From contig CAJJDN010000078.1 of the NCBI GenBank assembly GCA_905182985.1, positions 426,119 to 468,776 on the forward strand: a stretch of 42,658 nt of DNA, in the 5' to 3' direction. Of the stretch, positions 26,481-39,430 are shown piece after piece (position 1 is the first letter of the stretch; every line of letters starts with the position of its first letter). A program made the translations under genes and the position numbers. The notes under the pieces are model-generated. The model saw only the letters and a list, made by a program, of their open reading frames with translations. It had not been told where the DNA came from and did not search any database. This DNA is from Paramecium sonneborni. Lineage: Eukaryota; Ciliophora; Oligohymenophorea; Peniculida; Parameciidae.

Positions 26481-27919
26481 ATAAATAATTCAATTAGATT
26501 GGAGACTATAGTATATATTATTTTCTGATACGTCATTTTATAACATGTAGAATTCTATGAGATTTTTATTTTAATATTTTAATTTTTTTAATTTAAATTA
26601 CAGTTAATATAAAAATTAATTTTTCTAGCATTTTAATTACCTAAATATTTTATACCATCTGATCTATTTAATTATAATTCCCAATAAAATGACATAAAAT
26701 AACTTCAATTATTTAATTTATTTAAAGATCATTCTAATAAAATCATTCTTATGTTTCTCAATCTATATTTGGAACAAATAAAAAGGAAAATTTTTTAATC
26801 AAGATTTGACAAATGAGGTCTTTTCTAGATTTACACTTATTTATTTGTTAATATTGAATAAAATTAGTTATTTCTTAACAACTCTTAAATAAAATTTTTG
26901 ATGTAAAAATAATACTTAAAAGATTTTCAATCTTTTTTCATTAAAACAAAAATCTCTTATCTACTATTAATTTAATTTCACCCTTTTAATAATAATCTCA
27001 ATTCAAAAAAAAGAAAAATTGATTAATAAATATCATTTTATTAGTATTCTAAATTTAAGTAAACTGAAATCACGTGTGAATCTTATTTGATAAAATCTAT
27101 AATTTTTTATTCAATTTCCAAATAAAATAGCTGGAACATTAATAAAATAATCTTTACTATGCAATTCCATCTTTTGACACTCCATACAACTTACCAAATT
27201 AAGCTAAATCCTTTAAATCTAAGAAGCAAATTTTCTAATCAATTCAATATATATTTCTGCATAACGTTTAAATAAAATTAATTACCTTTAAACTGCCTAA
27301 GGAAAAGACACAAAGAGTTTGCAAACTCTACAACAGAATTGAATTGATGCTGAAAAAGTCATATTTATTTTCTTTTATAACTGCTTATAAATACTTCAAA
27401 TTCAAAATTATTTGTTGAGTTCACATATCTAATAATACAGACAATCAGATATGTATAATAATTGATGAAGATCTTCATTAAAATAGTCTATATATGGAAC
27501 TAAACCATTAGCTTGAGGAAGATAGTGAAAAATTAAAAGAAAGGTCTGAAAAACATATTAGTATTAAATGCAAATTTTCTAAAATTTAACATTTTCCATT
27601 TTAATCTATCATATTTTATGAATGAATACTATATTAATATAAGTAAATTCTTTTAGAATTTCAGAGCAAAATAAACAATTCTTATTGGTTGGACCATCAT
27701 ATGTTAAGCAAACTAGAATAGTAGTATTAATGATCCAATAATTGGTAACAATTATAAAATTGAAAGATACTAATGGTAATATTTATTGATTTTTTTATTG
27801 CTATAAGTAATTTACAAACTAATCTTTCAATTAATAATTTTAAACTATTTAACATTATATTTTTTTGTATCCTTTTTTACTTTTCTATTATCTTAACCTT
27901 GCTTTTTTTTGCTATTTCA
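26481..27919. other. Gene-poor stretch with short coding-like fragments
   Basis: About 1.4 kb. The plus strand around 27290-27600 carries short coding-like frames such as KLPKEKTQRVCKLYNRIELM and DEDLHQNSLYMELNHQLEED, each ending in TGA or in another frame from the next. No start, intron or family can be supported. They may be gene relics or chance frames, which are common in this code. The remainder is A/T-rich. Confidence 0.25.
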
Positions 27920-28720
27920 TCATAGATCATTGATTTTACTGATCCAATATATTTTATATAATTATATTTTAAAATACAATTCAAGAAAATTCTATTGATT
28001 TTTATTTACTGTGAGAGATTTTACTAAGATAATATAATACTAAAATTTATTTTTAGGCAGAATCTCTTTTGAAAGTTGATAGAAATCAATAAAATTAACC
28101 TGACCAGATTCATTGATATCTAATTCTTACAACTTATCGTTTTCCGAAAAATTGCTTTAAAATTATTAATATCTGTAGCACCAGATAGTTCCTTAACTTT
28201 AAAAATATTTCGATGATCTAAAGTTTTTAAAATTTCCGTTTCTTCTAATAATTTATCTTAGTAATTGATTATGTTTCTACCACTTTTAAGATATTCCTAT
28301 ATTTGAAGGAAAGCTGCTGAAATTTGACACATTTTTCTTTATGACAGAAAAAACTAAGATTTATTCATTTTCATTTAATATTTTAATTAATTAATACAAT
28401 AACTTACCCATTATTATCTTATTCAAATAATTCAATAAAATCTTTGTTATTTTACATTAGAACAAATTCTGTTTACAATTCTTAAAAATTCTTTTGATGC
28501 AATCAAATTTAATTAAGCATCTATTAAAAAATCTATTCTTTTCATTTCAATCCAATTTTTTTGAAATTTTCCAGTAGCCTAATAATTCGCCTTGTGATTG
28601 TTTTATATACATTTTACCTTCTTTATTTATGAGTCTTTTCCCTTCTTTTGGAAGATTTAATATAATAGAATCATTTGACAATTATAATTTTACACTAATC
28701 CACATTGATTAAGGTTCCAT
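27920..28720 (-). pseudogene. Broken calcium-dependent-kinase-like remnant with EF-hand
   Basis: Minus strand from ATG 28720. The first frame reads LNLPKEGKRLINKEGKMYIK and then GELLGYWKISKKLD, like the start of a PH-type domain, and stops at a TGA near 28556. Further pieces in other frames read ASKEFLRIVNRICSNVK, NKDFIELFEQDNNG, and LLEETEILKTLDHRNIFKVK. The last clear piece (about 28130-28050) reads LQELDINESGQVNFIDFYQL, a good EF-hand loop: D, N, S, G, V, F in the usual places, with Asp rather than Glu at position 12. A PH-like front and an EF-hand end fit the calcium-dependent protein kinases of ciliates, with the kinase core lost. No ATP-binding loop, HRD or DFG motif is visible. The identity is an inference; that the locus is broken is seen directly. 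Confidence 0.4.
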
Positions 28721-28893
28721 TTAATTTATCATATAAATTTATAGAACATAGTCGTATAAAAAATATCAAATTTTTTAAAAGTACACTTATTGTAATATTA
28801 TGATAATAATGATATCTGAAGATGATAAGATTAATAAATAAATGTTATCCTTATCCTTTAAATTAATTAATTAATTATATAATCCAAAATATA
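28721..28893. other. Short divergent spacer before the calcium channel gene
   Basis: Only 173 bases separate the ATG of the kinase-like remnant from the ATG of the calcium-release channel. The channel promoter is probably in or near this spacer. It is A/T-rich with several TA-rich tracts and no clear distinct element. Confidence 0.4.
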
Positions 28894-31800
28894 ATGGAAT
28901 AAGAAGAAATTTGGGGGAGTTTGTAATAAATTATTTAGGAGGATGAAAAGTATATCAAATTTGTCATAGTATATAGTTAAAATAATGTCAGGCAAGGTGA
29001 TATTATATATCTAAAATCATATTTACCAGAAGATAATAAAGGTCTAATTTCAGGTGAAGGATTTGCAACAAATAAAGTTGAGTGCCTTCTTCTTTAAAAA
29101 TATTCAAATGAATATTTTGCAAGTAAATAAACCGAGTTTTTAGCGATAAAGTAAACAGATAGTTTATAAAACAAATAAGCTGAATGGAATATTTTTAAGT
29201 GTTTATTTAGAATTCTTGATAGTAATCGTTCAAGTTTAGAATAAGCAGGAAATGAAGGCGATCAAGACAATCAAAAAGAAAATTAAGGAGCAAATGAAAA
29301 TGAAACTAATATCATTTACGGATAAGAAATTTAGTTGCTACATTTATATTCAAAATGTTTTTTAACATTAAACAGTTAAGCTTTAGCAAAAGAGAACTGT
29401 TGTAGAGAACTTAGATTAGCATAAAATATTACACCTAATTCTAACTTTATGCTTTAATCTAATACCAAAAGCTATGGTGAACCAGTATTATATGGTGACA
29501 TTTTATTTTTAAAGAGTAGTGTTGCTCATTTAAATTAATGGGGATTAGGAATACAATAGGCAAGTCCTTTTTCTGAAGTTCATGCTTCATAAATTGCTTC
29601 TACATTAAGAATTTGTAATTATGTTGAAAATGAGAATGAAAATACTATTATGAATGGAGATATTATTGTTTTTAAAAATAGACTTTTTGGAGGATATTTA
29701 AGTGTAAAAAGATAATTATCATCAACTAAGTTACTACAAAAAAGATAAATATACAAACAAAATTAAACGTTAGAATAAGAATACATCAATTTAAATGAAT
29801 TAAAAAAATAAGAAAACTTAGATTAAATGTTTCATATTACATTAGAAAGTGATCTATAATTAAATTCTCTTTGGCAATTAATTGCTTTAACAACTTAATC
29901 TTCTAAATAATAATTTATTAAAAAAGATCAAAAAAGGATTTAAAAAAGTTATTTAATTAAAAATGTATTAACTGGAACTTTTTTATTTATAGAAAATGAA
30001 CAATTACACTTTTCATATGATCGTTTATAACCTAAATTTGAATTTTAAATAAAGAACTTATAAAAAACAGAATAATAAATAAATTTAGGTGAGTTTTATA
30101 GGATTTTAAGAATTTAAGAAAACCAGTAACTTTCTCAATTCTAAACTTGTATTATTTAATGTTCTAGTTGTAATGAAGTAAATATAACTACAAATTGCTA
30201 AAAAAAATAATATGATTATTAACTTTTTAAAGTTGCCAGAGGTCCTTATCAATATGCAATGGCTGCTAATAAAATTTAATCTTTTTATTTTGGAATTATT
30301 GACTTTTATGTATTTTTATAAGATTGGGCTTTAGATAAAGAATTAAAATATTCATATAATATTGCTTTCTATAATTAAAAATAATTATAAGATGAAATCA
30401 ATTAATTTGAAAAACTTTTAAATAATATTAATTTATTTTTAGTTTAAGATAATCTAATTTAAGAAACAAAGCAAAATCAATTTAATCTATGTAAACATGA
30501 TATTTTAGATTTACTTATTAAATTACAATAATTAGTCAATTTACTATCAAGTTAAGACTGTAAACAATATTCAAGCTATAGTGATAAAACAGCCTAAAGA
30601 ATTGCAAGATAAAAATTTGATCCTGCTGCTTCAATTAAAAAGAAAAAACAATTTTATTTAATAGAAGAAATTTACTCAACTATATATCAAATTATTTATG
30701 ATAATAGTGACTGTTGTAATTATGTTATTTAAGAGGATTCTATTATTGACTTTCTATTTAGTCAATTAAATTAATATAGAGAATAAATTGAGAAAACTTT
30801 TAAATAAATAGTTTCTAAAGCTAGATATAATCCAATTATAGCTAAAAAATGGATAAACAGAATTGCTACAATAACAGAAGAGAATTTAGAAGATTAAATT
30901 TTCATTATAACAATTATTCATTTGTTTATTTCATCATCCGATCATATAAGTGTAGAAGGTTAAAATTTATGTAGAAAGACCCTTTTTATGAATAATAAAT
31001 GCAAATTATTAAAATGTTTGATAAGAAATGAATTACCTATATTAGAAATAGAAGCTGAAGCTAAAAATTTTGCAAAAAATAATAAAAAATTTTGTAATAA
31101 CCATTATCATTATTATCCAAATCTAGTAGAAAATTAAATATCTTTTGAATATTTTTATTTACATGATTAAGAGAGAAATTATCATAAATATGAATAATAT
31201 TTACTTAATATTATGAATTTCTATGCAACAATGTGCAGAGGTAGAAATTTTAAGAATATGAATTTAATAAAAAATGTAGTGGGTATTAATTAAAATTTCT
31301 TTAATAAAATAATAAAATCTAGTCATAGTTTATCATGCAAATAAGTAATTATAGAATTATTTTCATCTTTGTATTTTGATATAGATCCTTTGACTAAAAT
31401 TTCAATTTTTGAAAATACTTGTTATTTAAGATAAGCTTTAGGGGATTTTGATAAAGAATTGGAATCTGGTAGATATTTTTATGAAAATATTTCATCACAT
31501 AATCTTAAATAAACAGATTCATATCAAAATTTTCAAAATTTTTAATAAGAGACCTTAAGAACCTAAGAAAATATGAAAGAACTTTTATATTTAAAATCTT
31601 TTTCATCCCATATTATTACTAGTCAAAAATATCATGAAAATTTTTTAAATTTATTCTTATAACAAGAATATCCATAAATATTAACTGAAGATTCAAATAG
31701 TTCACTTAATTACAAGTAAATATCTAAAATTTAATTAAAATTTTTTTTAAGTTTAATTCGAATTGTGAAAAATTCTATTGATTTAGGATACAATACTCTT

Positions 31801-34800
31801 TATAAAAATAGAGAAATACAAGAAACATTACCAAATATTTTTTTTATCTTGATCATCTAATAAAATAATAATTTCAAATCATTTGAATTTTAAGAAGAGA
31901 AAGCTTTTGCTTTAAATTTGAAAAATATGTAATAAACAAAAAGTAAACTAATAACTGCCGAATTTAAAAAATTTAATTTAAGTTTTAATTAATCATGGAT
32001 TGCAGAATTCTTGCTATGGTCAACATCAACTTGTAAAGAATCAGATGTAATAGAATAGATATTTTAAGAATCATTAAGTATCTATAAAGTATTATTTTAC
32101 TTATAAGCAAATTTATAAGTTTTATAATACTTAACTCAAAAAGAAGGTTCAATGAATGAATTATTTGCAAACCATAATACAATTTTATTTAATTGTTTAT
32201 TTGGAACAACTAAATTTCCAAATCTTAATAGCGAAATCTTGTAATATCTAATTTTAAGTTTTAATAATTAGTAGTACGATCTTTAAGAAATTTAAGAAGT
32301 TGAAATCCTTGATGATGAAATAGAACGATAATATTTTGGAATTGTAAATGGACATTATGAAACTGAAGATGATTAAGGACCAAAAGAAATATAATAATAT
32401 GTTAAGAGAGCAGTTAAGTATGTATAAATTAATTAATAAAATAATAAGAAATTGAATGAATTTAAAACATCTTTTTAAAAAATATCTAAATATATTTAAA
32501 AGGTAAACTAATTATTTGAAAGTATAAAAAAATACAATCAATCCTATACCAAATCTTTATAAAATATGATTAGAAATGCTGGTATACATCTTATTTTTGT
32601 TGAATTTATAATGAATTCAGATCAAATTATTGAAAATGAACATGTTGTTTATTTTTACAGAAGTTTTTTAAAATTTTGGGAAAATTTTATAAGAGACAAT
32701 TAAACTAATTTATAAATTTTGATACCTAAATTAGATGTTCTTTTTAAAATATTATTAATACCATAACCTTTAGGTGATAATTTTTTATATAAATCTTTAT
32801 CAATCTCTAAGCTAGAACTTTATTGTGCCTCTAATTCAATTATTGATATAATTATAAATATTTCTAAATCATTAAATTTAAATGAAAATTTAATTCATAT
32901 TAGAGCTGGAAAATAATATTTAAAAGTATTAAAAGGATTTACAAAAACACCTGCAAAACCTAGATTTAATTAATTAAGCAATTAAAAGTAAATTTTACAT
33001 TTAATACTTTAAAATTTTAGAGATTTAATTGATCCAATACAATATTTTGAGGAAAAGAATCAAAAAGATATATAAATTTAAAATAATGTTCTTCGATATT
33101 ATTAACTCAAACTTCATTCCACTGCCTTAAATCTGATATCAGAATCTTGTGAAAATTATTACTTAGGTATATCTGAAACTTAAAGAATTTTATTGTTTGA
33201 ATAATTAACAACGGTATTATAGAATGAACCTTATATTGTAAAAGCTGCTTATTTAAGGTGTATCTTTGAATTATACATTAATTTAGTCAAATCAAATGAT
33301 CTTATAGGAGATCTTATTGATAATTTTTAACTTAAAGAATTATTTACTTCAATAATTATACCAGATTTGTAATTAATGCAACAATTTTAAAAAAATCATA
33401 ATTTAGGCAATTCAATATTAATTAATGTTAAGGAATATTGGAAATATATTATGTATGTTTTTGAATTTCTAATTTCTGTTATTGATGAATTTAGAATTTT
33501 GGAAAGGCACAATGAATTTAATTTTGTTGAAGAATATAAATAGATACTTATATTAATCAAAGGAATATTACTTAACACATCCAATCCTTTAATATCAGAA
33601 AAAAGAGATTATATATAATAAATATCTGAAATTATTGAACTTTTTGTTGCAAATCAAAATAATTTCAATCTATAATATAGATTATAAATGTTTTGCATTA
33701 GATAAAAAATATCATTATAAGATTTAATAGATCATGTTGAATAATTAAATTAAAAAGATAAACTATAAAAGTTAAAAGAAATTTGTAATTAAAATAATAA
33801 AATCTATATCAAACAAGAAGATCTTAATCATTTTAAATCAAGTAAATCTTCTTAATATTTAAATGGAGAGTATTGGATTGATTTCAAAAAGGCACTTTGT
33901 TTCTAACATGAAATAAATGAATTTACTACTTAGGTTTAAGAAAGGCTGAAAGAGGAATTAAATTTATAAATTTTAAAAGAAAAGTTTCAAGAGAAAAAAG
34001 AAAATGAAGTTAAAAAAGCTTTTATAAAAAAAGGATGCAGCGGAGAAATTTAAAATCCTTTATCTGAAGATGTATAAATTTTATTCTTTTTACATGAACT
34101 TCAAAATTAATCAGAAAGTTTACTTCTAGAAGAAAAATTTAAAGAATTTTTAATGAAATGCAAATAAATTTTTTCTTAGAATTCCAATTATTTAATTAAA
34201 TTATGCAAAATATTTTTAGAAATGAAAAAGCCAAATAAAATATTTATAAATAATGATGAAAGTGATGATGAAGAAAATTAAAAATAATTTGAAAATAAAT
34301 AATAATAACCTGATAAGAACTCTATTGAGTAATATACGATATTGCAAAATTTAATATCCGAATGTGATATTCATGTAATAGCTATTGAACAATTAAATCA
34401 TTAAAATATGAGTGAATAATTAGATTCTTTAACTTTGTTATATCATTTATTAGACTTTGGTAATACATAAGTTTAATAAAGATTTTAAATTCTTTTATAA
34501 CATCATAAAAAATATAAAAAAATATTTATTCAGTTTTTTAAAGATTTTTATAATACAGATGTGAGCATAAAATTAGAGCAATTAAGTTCGCCTAAAAATA
34601 ATAATTACATAAATATATGCATTAAAGTACTTCAAGTATTATAAGGATTATGTGAGAATGTCCATATAGAATTTTAAAAATTCTTGAGAATACAAAACTA
34701 ATAAGATTCTATTACCAATAATTTTAATTTTGTTTTAGAAACAACTAATTTAATAGTAAAATTTTCATCAGATAAATCTGTTGATAATTCTTAGAAATGG

Positions 34801-37073
34801 GAAGTATATTAGTAGGGATTATTAAGTTTAATTGAATTTTCAACTGGACTCAATGAAAATAAAAAAGAGATAACAAAAAATTCTCGATTATTTTCCAAAT
34901 TTAATGAGATATTTAATAGTGCAGATTTAGATTTAGCCTTACACCCTTAATAAAAAAAAGAATAAAATAAATACTTTCAACTTTTATAAACACTTTACAT
35001 TTATATTTAATTATTGATATCTTTATTGGAAGGAAATGTAAATGAAAATAAATAAGTATATAAATTCTTATTAGAAAATTTAAATAATGATTTCCTATTG
35101 TCTTTGGCAAAAAAGATATATAATTCTAGAATAATATCTAAAAAGGCAAATATATATGTTGATAAATATTGCAAAATTCCATGTATACAAAATTAATGCA
35201 ATAAAAGTTACTGTATTAAAGGATATGTAACTAGAGAAGATTCTTTACTAATTGAGACTGGATTAAACATCTATATTATTGGTCTAAAGTTATCTAATTA
35301 TAGTAATGACCAGAAATTTAAAATATTTTAATTTGAAAGTATGATGATTGAAAGAGATTTAATTTAAGAAGATTAAATAAATTAAGATATTAGTTTGAAA
35401 AGTATGATTCAAAAAACTTTTTCAATTAGTCAGCATCCTGAATATTATTAAAAAATTATTGATCTATAAAATTTTAATAATGATTTATTTGATGAAATTA
35501 ATGAAGAAAAACAAAATACATAATCTGAACTAGTATAAGTATCAAGAAAAGATGAATTTTTTTAATTCTTTCGAGAATTTATTGGTAGGGTAGAAGTAGT
35601 AAATTAATTCGGTGAAATTGAAAGAATTTTATTTCAGAAACCTTTTGTTTGTAAATATATAACATAAAATATTAAATAAAATTTGATCTTTGAATCAAAT
35701 AGAGAATCTGATGAAGATAGAATTAGTAGTTTATTAGAGAATATTAATTTTTATCATGCTTAAATGATTCATTATTAAAATGTCAGTACAATTCCTGTAA
35801 TGCATTTTGGCTAAAAACATTGGAGAACTTTAAAAGATGTTTCTTATATTTTATGCGTTCTTATTATTTTATTCTTTATTTTAATGCCTGATGATATATC
35901 AGAAGATGGAAATATATTCGAAGGGGAAGATTAAAACAAAACTTAATCAAAAAAAGTATAAATAGTTTTGTATTTAAATAATGTAATTTAATATTTATTA
36001 AATAGATTATAACTATAATTCAATTAATATTGAATTTGATTATTATAATATTTTGTGCTATTGAAAGATATCCAATCGCTGTTAATTTTAGAAGAGGAGC
36101 AACTAATGTTTAACATATTTAGAATCTTAAAATGGAGGCAGGATTTAAGATCCCAGAATACAAAAAAAAATATTATGAATTTATTGGTTATATGGAAAAT
36201 AATTTTGAATAATAACAAGTTTAAAAAAATCCTTTGAGGAAAATTATTGTATTGCTTTTAATTGATTTTGATAATTTTTACAATGTAATATATTATATTA
36301 TATATAGATAATGATATTTGGAATCACAGCTATTGCATTCTTCAATAATTATGTTTATGTAATATTATTATTAGATATTGTAAAAAGATCAGAGGTCTTG
36401 TAAAATATCATAAAAGCATTTACTGAAAATACTAAAAACTTAATTATATTTGGATTTTTAGGTTTAATAGGATTAGTTTTATATGGATTCTTAATAAAAT
36501 TATCATTTAGTCATGATTTCAAAGATGAAACAAAATTTGCTTCAGATTCTTTGGGTTATTCTATAGCACATGTTATTAATTTTGGTTTGAGAAATGGCGG
36601 TGGAATTGGTGATACTCTCTCTGATTATGCTAATCCTTTTGATGAACCAGAAAAATATTGGAAAAGATACTTCTTTGATCTAACTTTCTTTATTATCTTC
36701 AATATATTGTTTTTATAAATGATTTTTGGTATCATTGTTGATAAGTTTGGTGAATTGCGTGATGAGAGATAAGAATTATTAAAAGACATTTAGGGCAAAT
36801 GCTTTATTTGTAGTCTTGAAAGAAATGAAATCGATTCTAAGTAAATTATTAATCTATTTAATTAGAACTAAAGGTGGATGGTTCTAACATATTTATTTAG
36901 AACATAATGTTTATCATATGCTATTTTATTTAATTTACATTAAAAAAAAACCGATCACAGATTGTAATTAATTGGAAAAGTACATAAAAGATTAAATGTT
37001 AAATAAATCCTCTGAATTCATTCCAATTAAAATGACTTATGAACTACAAAGTTAACAAAAATAATAAACATGA
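28894..37073 (+). CDS. IP3-receptor/ryanodine-receptor-type calcium-release channel
   Basis: Four exons (28894-35982, 36006-36284, 36308-36840, 36866-37073) give 2,702 residues, the usual length of IP3 receptors. The three introns are 23, 23 and 25 bases, GTA to TAG, and removing them gives one uninterrupted frame. The N-terminus has the suppressor/trefoil part and MIR motifs (GDILFLKSSVAHLNQWGLGI, about residue 202). RIH-type helical solenoid fills most of the middle. Membrane segments start at about residue 2315 (VSYILCVLIILFFILM). The pore filter GGGIGD is at residues 2553-2558 (36596-36613), identical to that of ryanodine receptors. It is followed by the inner helix FFDLTFFIIFNILFLQMIF. 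The C-terminal zinc finger is present: CFIC (about 2620), then HIYLEH. The protein releases calcium from internal stores (endoplasmic reticulum, alveolar sacs or contractile vacuole system). Paramecium has several families of such channels, called CRC; I cannot say which this is. Arg residues that contact IP3 in animals are not evident (see findings). Confidence 0.96.
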
Positions 37074-37302
37074 AAAATTTTTTAGCTATTTAAAGTCTAA
37101 AAATATTTAAATCTATATTAATTGTAAAATCATTAATAATATAATTATAAAAATGATTAATTTGTAAATTTGAAATAATTGGATGAAATCTAGCTTTAAT
37201 ATTTTAAATTAATTTAATAAACATATTCATATTCTAGACGACTTAAAAAGTCAAATATATTTACTAATCAATTTATGACATATCTTTATTCTTAAGGAAG
37301 AC
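37074..37302. other. Spacer after the calcium channel gene
   Basis: A stretch of 229 bases between two convergent stops. A/T-rich; presumably holds both 3-prime ends. No terminator-like structure is visible, as expected for a ciliate. Confidence 0.3.
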
Positions 37303-37635
37303 TCAAATTTACACCTTTAAAGGTTATTTGGAATTCTGCTTTCTAATTAAAAACTTTAGTAAACATTCAATAGCTGATTTAATAACTAGGATATTAGTCT
37401 AATATTCTATCCTGCATTTCTTGAATTTATGACTTTGATTAATGAAAAGTTTAAATAATTGAAAAAAACCTTTCTTTTTAAACAAATGAGTTCTTTTTTT
37501 TAAATGAATAAATTTGCCCAAACTTATTTGCCTCAAGAGGGAAAAATTTTTAATTAATCTAATTTTTCTATGTTTTTTATTATGTTTATGATATTTTTTC
37601 GATTTGGAGTAGGTTGTGATAAATCTTTCCTGCAT
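37303..37635 (-). CDS. Small, very basic hypothetical protein
   Basis: One minus-strand frame of 110 residues from ATG 37635 to TGA 37303-37305. It is rich in Lys, Arg and His (KSKKYHKHNKKHRKIRLIKN), then more hydrophobic (AIECLLKFLIRKQNS). Such a basic composition would suit nucleic-acid binding, but no domain is recognisable. It lies convergent to the calcium channel gene. A chance frame is possible because only TGA stops translation here. The clustering of basic residues is the main argument for a real gene. A short intron near the 3-prime end cannot be excluded. Confidence 0.35.
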
Positions 37636-37964
37636 GGTGAGTTAGGATCAGTCAAACAGTAGAGGAAAATGTCTTAATATGGATCCTTTTTACACATACA
37701 ATTAAGGAATTTCTTCAGTTGATTCCATAATTGGAGTTAAAGTAGCATGAAAAAAAAGAAATATTTTGATTAGATTGATTATTCTAGAAATCATCTTCAA
37801 TCAATGCGGTTTTTCGTTTAATTTTAATTGTTGTAAAGCTAACAATTATTACTTGAAATAATAGTACAATAAAATCAATAGAAAAATAGGGGTGTCTCTA
37901 CCTTCGTTTATACAATACTTACGAATCTATTAAATTTAATTTTAAATTACATAATTTTATCAAA
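37636..37964. other. Divergent intergenic spacer
   Basis: A stretch of 329 bases between the small basic ORF (minus) and the MSYQNNQNYD gene (plus). Slightly more GC than its surroundings near 37800-37910. I see no tRNA fold, repeat or other feature. Confidence 0.35.
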
Positions 37965-38745
37965 ATGTCCTACCAAAATAATCAAAATTATGATAGAATT
38001 CAAATAGTATTCGAGATCCAATACATAAATTCCAACTTGAAAACTTGCATTAATAGGTAATATAAGTAATCCTAATTCCTAAAATAAGCTATTAATTCTC
38101 TTATTCAGCAAAAACCCTTTAAGACCCCTCTTTGCTTAATATCGTTATGAATCTGACACATTGGGTAGTCAACATACTTAACTTTAAAAATAATAATATG
38201 AATTAGCTATTACCTAAATTTTCTGCACTAAAAGAGAAGTTCAATATTCAAATAAAACAAATCAAAAATAATTTATCAAAAATCCAGAACTAAAAGTTTC
38301 CTTTTAAACCAAAATTAAAAGCAATATTATAGCTATCTTAGAAGAAGCATTTGAACTTTAGGACTATATTTCTTTTATAAAAAAGAAATCTCAAGATAAT
38401 AATGATACATTATGCTTAGAAATTTTGAATAATGGATACTTTTATCCACAACTGATTTAATATGAAGCTGAACATTTTAATAAAAATATTATTATCTACA
38501 ACGTTAAGTTAAAAAAATATTTTAAATATGGATAAAAGACTGAGTAACCCTTATTTATTTATTAGAAAAATTCTTAAATTATTATAGTAATCAAAAAGAA
38601 AAAACCTTCAGCGTCTTAAATTCGAATTTTTTCTTAGACTTCACCTATTCACCAACAAATATTCTCTAAAAAACCCTTGAAATAGAATTGTAAAATAAAA
38701 TAAAAATAAGTATAAGAAAAATCTAAATATATTACAATAGGGTGA
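37965..38745 (+). CDS. Hypothetical protein, frame disrupted near its start
   Basis: Starts MSYQNNQNYD at 37965. The frame then slips by one base near 37998, giving NSIRDPIHKFQLENLHQ. It changes again near 38057-38088, either through a 32-base GTA-to-AAG intron or through another lost base. From there a long frame runs to TGA 38743-38745, with stretches such as RPLFAQYRYESDTLGSQHT, LEEAFELQDYISFIKKK and CLEILNNGYFYPQLIQYEAE. The downstream part is clearly protein-like and has a very basic end (IKKKKPSASQIRIFSQ). I recognise no domain with confidence. The zinc-finger relic that follows may be the rest of the same gene, because an alternative frame passes through the A-rich run at 38690-38710 without a stop. 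The last 50 bases lie inside the duplicated block. Confidence 0.5.
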
Positions 38746-39430
38746 AGAATCATCAAATTTTGAATTTTATAGATTTGTAACTGAATGTAAAGTGAATTTC
38801 AACCTCAAGAAGAAATTTACTTTAAAAATTGTATATAATGCAATAAAACTTGATGTGAGATATGTTCAGTTAAAATGAACTTTTATAAAAATTGAAAACC
38901 ATTTCAAATCAAATTGTGAATAAATGATTCATTTAAAAAATGCAATTATGTGTTAATCATGTAATTGTTTATTAAATAAACATAGATATTAATGAAAATT
39001 TAGAATAATTAAAATAAATTAGTTTTATATACAACTGAGAAATAAAAAGATTAAATTTGAATCTTTAAAATAGAATGAAAATGCAAAATCTTAATGTGAA
39101 AAAATTAAGTAAATTCTAGCTAAGTTGTAAGAATTTTTAAATTAAGTCCATGAAGATATTAAAATTATGTTGATCTAAATGAAAGAAATTTTTGAAAGAC
39201 TATTATCTCCAACATTATATACAGTAATCATTTAGGATAAGAAGCTTATGATTTTGTATTAAGATTATATCCGGAATTAAATTAAGGAAACTCTTTCAGA
39301 GTTTTATACAAAATATGATTTGAAAATTGTATCAAACCAACTTAATTTTAGGATAAATAATTTTAAAGATTTTGAAATTATTAAATTTCATTATTCAACA
39401 TCACCTAATTATTAAATTTCTATATCTTGA
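38746..39430 (+). pseudogene. Zinc-finger (TRAF-like) relic with coiled C-terminus
   Basis: Protein-like text on the plus strand in more than one frame: SSNFEFYRFVTECKVNF (about 38755), then CIQCNKT and CEICSVKMNF (about 38830-38885) with a TGA between them, then KIENHFKSNCEQMIHLKN and IMCQSCN (about 38895-38965). The Cys and His spacing (C-x2-C, then H, then C, then C-x2-C) resembles TRAF-type zinc fingers. A TGA near 38993 and a frame change near 38887 break it. A clean frame of about 140 codons then runs to TGA 39428-39430 (EIFERLLSPTLYTVIIQDKK, then SEFYTKYDLKIV), probably helical. Its end overlaps the antisense end of the GTPase gene by about 40 bases. A second copy lies at about 39929-40613. 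Confidence 0.4.

Noticed and set aside
36024..36237. Two short opposing frames of 60-64 residues
   Set aside because: Both lie on the second exon of the calcium channel and use other frames; the exon itself is fixed by two introns and membrane segments.
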